A stretch of DNA of 42,764 bases. Origin: a virus. Shown here one piece after another: positions 39,226 to 42,764 of the stretch (its first letter is position 1; the number at the start of each line of letters is the position of its first letter). The position numbers and the translations under genes were made by a program. The stretch is taken from positions 1 to 42,764 of IMG/VR virus record IMGVR_UViG_3300020214_000001. One strand, 5' to 3'. A model generated the notes under the pieces. The model was given only the letters and a program-made list of their open reading frames with translations, was not told the DNA's origin and did not search any database.

Positions 39226-40302
39226 TTACTTGCGTTTAATGAACCGGGTTGTTTCCGGTTGTTCCGTGATAAGGCCAGCCACAGACAGGCGGCTGACCAC
39301 TTCCCGCTCGGCAGCGGCGGCACCCCCCTTGGGAGCGAGCGACCGCGCTAAGGACTTAATGTCCCCGAACGAAATTGATGCGGCCTCAATGATGGCTGCG
39401 GCAGGCACGATACCGTTGAGGGCGGTGCCCACAACCACCATGTTTGTCAAAGTTTGAGGTTTAGAGCGCTCGGCGACGACGTGGCCGGGCACTGTCTCAC
39501 CGGAAGTAGCGCGGTCGAGAGCCTCGGCCTTCACGGCACTGACCCACTTCTCCATCACACGCGCCACGGGCAGCGCGTGGTTGCCGATGTCGTCGGTCGT
39601 CATGCGGCTCGCGTGAAAGTCCGCGAGGCGCATGGTGGCGAGCGCCGTGTCGTAGGTCTGCGCGATGCTGCCCGCGAGCTTGGCCACGGCGGGGCAGTGG
39701 CCGAGCTTCCCGCAGTAGGAGCAGGCGTCGCACGGCGTAGCGGTGCGGGCAGGGTCGAGAATTTCAATGAACAGCTTCTCCAACTTCGCGCGGTAGGTCG
39801 AAAGGTCTTTGCGGTCCAGCACGACGGACGAGGCTTCGTCCCGGCGAGGGGACAGCAGCCACGCTTGGATGCGGTCAACCTGAGAAAATGCGTCGAAGCA
39901 GCCGATTGCGTAGGCGAGGGCTTGGAGGTTGGCGTCCGCGTCGGGCACAGAGCCGCGACCAAACTTGAAATCAATGACGTGCGCGAGTCCACCCGGGCGA
40001 ATGATGATGCGGTCGCAGGTGCCAAACGTCGCGTGCGTTCCCAGCTTGATGTCGAGCCGCAGCTCGCGGTGGATGGCCAATGCCCCGTCTTGGAGCGGCT
40101 TGAGGAAGTTCTGGATAGTGTCATAGACGCGGAGCTGCTCGCCGTCCAGCGCAGTCGGGTCGTCCGTCTCTACGGCGGAGTGAAGCAGGCGGCCCTCCTC
40201 GGCGTAGCGAGGGTCGCTGGTTAGGTTTTTGTCCCAACTACGGCATTGTGCGCGATAGTTGAGGGTTGAGGGGGAGATGTCGGCGTGTGTGTTGTTTGTC
40301 AT
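39226..40302 (-). CDS. Cas4/RecB-like PD-(D/E)XK nuclease
   Basis: 358 residues. 'SPSTLNYRAQCRSW' and 'EEGRLLHSAVE' at the N-terminus, then the catalytic core 'FGTCDRIIIRPGGLAHVIDFKFGRG' (Asp, Asp-x-Lys) and 'ANLQALAYAIG' (motif QxxxYA), as in RecB/Cas4-family phage exonucleases. A cysteine group 'TPCDACSYCGKLGHCP' probably coordinates an iron-sulfur cluster or zinc. The C-terminal 130 residues are helical ('VMEKWVSAVKAEALDRATSG'). It lies next to a putative ssDNA-binding protein and an SF2 helicase, a recombination-type set. Phage DUF2800 proteins have this form. Confidence 0.8.
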   Translation of the reverse strand: MTNNTHADISPSTLNYRAQCRSWDKNLTSDPRYAEEGRLLHSAVETDDPTALDGEQLRVYDTIQNFLKPLQDGALAIHRELRLDIKLGTHATFGTCDRIIIRPGGLAHVIDFKFGRGSVPDADANLQALAYAIGCFDAFSQVDRIQAWLLSPRRDEASSVVLDRKDLSTYRAKLEKLFIEILDPARTATPCDACSYCGKLGHCPAVAKLAGSIAQTYDTALATMRLADFHASRMTTDDIGNHALPVARVMEKWVSAVKAEALDRATSGETVPGHVVAERSKPQTLTNMVVVGTALNGIVPAAAIIEAASISFGDIKSLARSLAPKGGAAAAEREVVSRLSVAGLITEQPETTRFIKRK

Positions 40303-40308
40303 AGGGTT

Positions 40309-40560
40309 TTAGTCTGCGGTTGGGTTTGAGACAAAGGCTGTCCTAGCTTCGTCTTTCGCAAATTTTTCTAAACGCGCCGCAATCATTCGCAAGTGGGCTG
40401 CCGTTACTACCAGCGACCCGTGGCGGACGTGGTATGTGGGGTCTTCGTTCATGTCCATGCTCTCCAACACAACTGCGACGGCATCTCGCATTCCTCGCGG
40501 TGTGTTTTCGACGGTCACGCCCAGCAAGCGAAAATAGGGGTCAATCAGGCGAGGTTTCAT
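40309..40560 (-). CDS. 83-aa protein of unknown function
   Basis: Overlaps the helicase stop by four bases (ATGA), so it is coupled. Two small halves: 'PYFRLLGVTVENTPRGMRDAVAVVLESMDMNEDPTYHVRHGSLVVT' and a helix 'AAHLRMIAARLEKFAKDEARTAF'. It ends 'NPTAD', nearly the same as the helicase end 'NPTAE', because both gene ends share the 14-base repeat TCTGCGGTTGGGTT (plus strand). That suggests insertion or duplication at this point. No family is recognised. Confidence 0.65.
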   Translation of the reverse strand: MKPRLIDPYFRLLGVTVENTPRGMRDAVAVVLESMDMNEDPTYHVRHGSLVVTAAHLRMIAARLEKFAKDEARTAFVSNPTAD

Positions 40561-40574
40561 TCTGCGGTTGGGTT
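40313..40574. repeat. 14-bp direct repeats flanking the 83-aa gene
   Basis: TCTGCGGTTGGGTT occurs at 40313-40326 and 40561-40574, 248 bases apart. Each copy encodes the last codons of a gene (NPTAD and NPTAE). The repeat pair brackets almost exactly the 83-aa gene, as expected if that gene was gained by recombination or could be lost by it. Confidence 0.7.
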
Positions 40575-41774
40575 GAGGTCTGAGTCGGTGAGTAGGTCAA
40601 TGTTGTCGGATTTGCGGCGCATCGTGTTAAGCACGCGCTCGTCGAGTGTGCCCGCTGCAAACAGAATCTTCTGCACGCTGCGGCTGCGGGCACCAACGCG
40701 GTGCGTGCGCCCGAAGGCTTGCCGCGCGTCCTGCGCGGACCACGTCGGGGAATGCAGCGCGAGGACGGGAATGCCTATCGTGTCGTGCAAGTCAATGCCC
40801 TCCTTGGCGGCGGCGATGTTGCACGCGAGGAAGCGGGCCGACACAGTGCCGGGCGTGTGCCACGACCGGATAATAGTCTCTCGCCACCAACTAGGCGTGC
40901 GGCCATCAATGACTTCGGTGCCAGTGGCCGTGAGGTCGGCGAACATTCGGAGGGACTCGGTGAAGTTGAAAAACGCCACGACCCGGCTGCCCTGCGCCTC
41001 GGCGTCGAGGGCCATGTCAGCCATGGCGGGCACCTTCGCCAACTCCACCACCATGCGAGCGTGCAGCATCTTGGTCAGGTCGGTCTTGTCGCCTGCGGCG
41101 ATGACGCGAAGGGCTTTGTCAACTGCGGTCGGGTCGGAGACAGACACCGCCTCGGGCTGGATGAGCAGGTCGGGGAAACCCGTCACGTCGGTCCACTTGG
41201 TCTTGACCATGCGGTCGGCGAGCATAGACCGGAGCATAGTGATGCTGCTCTCCCGGCCATCCCACTGCCACGCATTGTTGATGAATCGGTTCCGGCGACA
41301 GCCGAACTTTGGCAGCATGGAATACCAGCGGTTCCACTCGCAGAGACGGGTGGCGTGGAGCAATGCCCGTGTCTCCATCGGGCTGCTGAACGGGGTGGCG
41401 GACAACAACAAAACTGGATTGGTGCTGCTGGCGCGGACAAGGAGTTGGGCCTGCTGAGAGGACGCGGACTTGCAGCGGTGCGCCTCATCGAAGATGACAA
41501 GGCTATTCGCCGGGGGTGTCCAGCCGCCGCGCCGGGCCTTTTCATAATTGAGCCAGCCGCCCTTGATGCCGACGGCGGCCATCTTGTCCTCCCAGCCGGG
41601 GCCGACGGACAGCGGGCAGATGACAAACGGCTCGCGCTCAAGGGCTGCGGCCACGATGAGGGCGGTCAAGGACTTACCAGTGCCAGTGTCGGACGTGTCG
41701 AGTCCAGCGTTAATGCGGCGGATTGAGGCGACCAACGCGCGTGCGTTGTCCACCTGATGCGGGTGTGGAGTCAT
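40557..41774 (-). CDS. SF2 (SNF2/DEAD-like) helicase
   Basis: 405 residues. Helicase motifs in order: Q-like 'PHPHQVDNARALV', motif I 'SDTGTGKSLTAL', motif II 'LVIFDEAH', motif III 'LLLSATPF', and motif VI 'QAFGRTHRVGA' near the C-terminus. This is the compact SNF2-type SF2 build used by phages in replication or recombination. The product starts at the Q motif, so no N-terminal domain is missing. Its first 65 bases overlap the end of the resolvase gene, and its stop overlaps the 83-aa gene. Confidence 0.85.
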   Translation of the reverse strand: MTPHPHQVDNARALVASIRRINAGLDTSDTGTGKSLTALIVAAALEREPFVICPLSVGPGWEDKMAAVGIKGGWLNYEKARRGGWTPPANSLVIFDEAHRCKSASSQQAQLLVRASSTNPVLLLSATPFSSPMETRALLHATRLCEWNRWYSMLPKFGCRRNRFINNAWQWDGRESSITMLRSMLADRMVKTKWTDVTGFPDLLIQPEAVSVSDPTAVDKALRVIAAGDKTDLTKMLHARMVVELAKVPAMADMALDAEAQGSRVVAFFNFTESLRMFADLTATGTEVIDGRTPSWWRETIIRSWHTPGTVSARFLACNIAAAKEGIDLHDTIGIPVLALHSPTWSAQDARQAFGRTHRVGARSRSVQKILFAAGTLDERVLNTMRRKSDNIDLLTDSDLNPTAE

Positions 41775-42105
41775 TGTGTGGTTGTTGTGGTTGGGTAGTT
41801 GTGACTAGCGGGAGAAAGTGCCGGGCCTTGATGACGACGAGCCACTCCTCATCGTTGCGACGATGGAATACGACGGGGATTTTATCCGGACCGGCGTCCC
41901 GGCTGGCTTGCGCCATCCACGCATAGGGGTTGCCCGCCTCCACCCGCTTGCATTCAATGTGAATGCCAGCCAGCGACGGAGCCACGACATCGGGCGACTC
42001 GGTGCCGCCCGCGAACTGCTGGCCACGGTGCGCCGGGTGCCCCGCGTCGGTGAGCCAATGAGCAAGCTCGAGCTCGCCACGTTTGCCCTTAGCGCGGGAG
42101 TTCAC
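41710..42105 (-). CDS. Holliday-junction resolvase-like PD-(D/E)XK nuclease
   Basis: 131 residues from GTG at 42105, which overlaps the preceding stop (GTGA). 'NSRAKGKRGELELAHWLTDAG' (Glu in the first helix), 'GGTESPDVVAPSLAGIHIECKRVE' (Asp, Glu-x-Lys) and 'MAQASRDAGPDKIPVVFHRRNDEEWLVVI' are the motifs of phage Hjc-like resolvases. It would cut branched DNA before packaging or during recombination. The last 30 residues are a polar tail encoded across the start of the helicase gene. Confidence 0.8.
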   Translation of the reverse strand: MNSRAKGKRGELELAHWLTDAGHPAHRGQQFAGGTESPDVVAPSLAGIHIECKRVEAGNPYAWMAQASRDAGPDKIPVVFHRRNDEEWLVVIKARHFLPLVTTTQPQQPHNDSTPASGGQRTRVGRLNPPH

Positions 42106-42239
42106 AGGGACACCCCCGCATCGTCGTCGTCATTATTCCGGCGACCCGCAACGGTTGTCACTATCGCGCACAGCGATTCCCACATGAGCCACGCAGATAG
42201 CGACAGCATTCCACAAAGTTTGGCAGCGAATTTTATCAT
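42102..42239 (-). CDS. 45-aa putative membrane peptide
   Basis: The ATG at 42239 overlaps the stop of the HTH gene (ATGA) and the TGA at 42104-42102 overlaps the resolvase GTG, so the frame fits exactly between two coupled genes. The product has a hydrophobic N-terminal half ('FAAKLCGMLSLSAWLMWESLCAIVTTVAG') and an acidic tail ('RRNNDDDDAGVSL'). A single membrane helix is likely. Function unknown. A small lysis, exclusion or regulatory peptide is possible. The exact nesting is the main reason to call it real. Confidence 0.55.
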   Translation of the reverse strand: MIKFAAKLCGMLSLSAWLMWESLCAIVTTVAGRRNNDDDDAGVSL

Positions 42240-42526
42240 GATGCCACCCCCTCCCCCGGCAAATTAGGCTCCACGGTTTCGTGCGCCTTTATGAAAGCGT
42301 CGAGGTCGCGGGCGTGGACACGATAGCACCGGTTCCCGAACCGATGCCCACGGATGTAGCCGAGGCGAATCCAAGTGCGGGCGGTGGAAACCTTGACACC
42401 GAGTCGGGACGCCACGCTTGTCAGCGGGAGCATCGCGCTTTCCTGCGGCGTGATGTTTTGCATCCGTATTTTAAGCGGAAGCGGTTGGGTAGTTGATGCT
42501 GCGGGGGCCAGTAGTGTGTCGTTCAT
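42236..42526 (-). CDS. xis-like: Excisionase/MerR-like HTH protein
   Basis: 96 residues from the ATG at 42526. The core 'LPLTSVASRLGVKVSTARTWIRLGYIRGHRFGNRCYRVHARDLDAFIKAHE' is a winged HTH of the excisionase (HTH_17) family: a helix-turn-helix plus a 'RxxxxxYRV...DLDAFI' wing. It could direct integrase toward excision or act as a transcription factor. First gene of the leftward replication operon. A second start at 42463 would leave only the HTH domain, and the promoter spacing makes either start plausible. Confidence 0.75.
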   Translation of the reverse strand: MNDTLLAPAASTTQPLPLKIRMQNITPQESAMLPLTSVASRLGVKVSTARTWIRLGYIRGHRFGNRCYRVHARDLDAFIKAHETVEPNLPGEGVAS

Positions 42527-42532
42527 GGCGAC

Positions 42533-42560
42533 ACTGTACACGAGTGTAATACATTGTCAA
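42533..42560 (-). promoter_or_regulatory. Putative promoter of the leftward replication operon
   Basis: On the minus strand TTGACA (42560-42555) is followed 16 bases later by TACAGT (42538-42533). The predicted transcript start is near 42526, which would make the HTH gene leaderless from that ATG. The block AACTGTTGACAA (42565-42554) is identical to 6989-6978 upstream of the accessory operon. Confidence 0.5.
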
Positions 42561-42585
42561 CAGTTAACGTGATTTTTTTTTGGTA

Positions 42586-42617
42586 ATTGACAGTGTGGTG
42601 CAGTCGTGTTAAGGAGG
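42586..42617 (+). promoter_or_regulatory. Operator-like repeat and Shine-Dalgarno of the regulator gene
   Basis: Bases 42586-42611 match 21 of 26 positions with the integrase upstream element (1528-1503, minus strand), beginning ATTGACAGTG and including GCAGTC. AAGGAGG at 42611-42617, five bases before the ATG at 42623, is the only clear Shine-Dalgarno site I see in the genome. Confidence 0.55.
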
Positions 42618-42622
42618 GAATC

Positions 42623-42764
42623 ATGAGACAACTCGAAAAGACTCAACGAGGGAATGCTCCCGGCAAAAGTTTGCGCCTGCGCGAAACCACGCTGCGCGAA
42701 GTAATCGAGATGGCAGAGTCGTGCGACTGCACGTTCAGTGAGGTGGCTCGCGACCTCATTGATG
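42623..42764 (+). CDS. Ribbon-helix-helix-like regulator, 5' part (continues at base 1)
   Basis: Start ATG at 42623, with a good Shine-Dalgarno site. The first five codons (MRQLE) are unique to this end, and the rest repeats bases 1-127. With the part at 1-363 the full protein is 125 residues. See the 3' part for domains. The gene faces away from the HTH/excisionase gene across a 96-base control region holding two different TTGACA elements. Confidence 0.6.
   Translation, partial: MRQLEKTQRGNAPGKSLRLRETTLREVIEMAESCDCTFSEVARDLID
42638..42764. repeat. Terminal direct repeat, right copy
   Basis: Identical to bases 1-127. It should be counted once when the circle is closed. Confidence 0.95.

Overview
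The window is the complete circular genome of a temperate tailed double-stranded DNA phage with a podovirus-like gene set. Bases 42638-42764 repeat bases 1-127 exactly, so the sequence closes into a circle of 42,637 bp, and one gene (start at 42623, stop at 363) runs across the join. An exact 127-base overlap is what a k-mer assembler leaves on a circular or circularly permuted molecule. The host is not stated. The sequence is GC-rich, almost no gene has a Shine-Dalgarno site, and a virion protein at 16070-17209 carries a 'W-x-K-L ... F-Y-R' segment familiar from Verrucomicrobiota proteins. A verrucomicrobial host is therefore a reasonable guess, not a demonstration.

Lysogeny and control (42236-363 and 339-2240). 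A tyrosine integrase lies beside a putative attP that copies the 3' end of a tRNA, probably tRNA-Gly. Direct repeats flank this core. An array of GGTG-N-CACC palindromes organised in three related modules follows, ended by a strong leftward terminator. A ribbon-helix-helix regulator and an excisionase-like HTH gene diverge from one control region. Elements of that region recur upstream of the integrase and upstream of the second leftward operon, which looks like one regulatory circuit.

Leftward accessory operon (about 6950 to 2239). It encodes a possible Cys-rich mini-protein, a 44-aa membrane protein, a 57-aa small phage protein, a MoxR/CobS-like AAA+ ATPase, its VWA partner with an N-terminal HExxH motif, and two small phage proteins. 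Short CA/A-rich leaders and perfect hairpins with small loops separate these genes. The ATPase-VWA pair is the most interesting candidate system in the window.

Rightward packaging and virion module (7071-33602). In order: small and large terminase, a lipoprotein-like coiled-coil protein, portal, a small protein, scaffold, N4-gp56-type major capsid, a glycine-rich fibre protein, a head-tail connector, two small structural proteins, two collagen-like proteins, two further fibre/lectin-like proteins, a tail-anchored membrane protein, a T7-gp12-like tail nozzle, a small protein, two internal proteins, and a 2562-residue giant internal protein with two histidine-rich putative active sites.

Leftward replication operon (42526-33599). 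HTH/excisionase, a 45-aa membrane peptide, Holliday-junction resolvase-like nuclease, SF2/SNF2-like helicase, an 83-aa protein, Cas4-like PD-(D/E)XK nuclease, a putative ssDNA-binding-type protein, deoxynucleotide kinase, PolA-family DNA polymerase (Leu at the '762' position), primase-polymerase-type primase, SF3 helicase and a 73-aa protein. Most of these genes overlap or nearly abut. The phage thus encodes its own primase, helicase, polymerase and nucleases. No endolysin could be recognised by eye.
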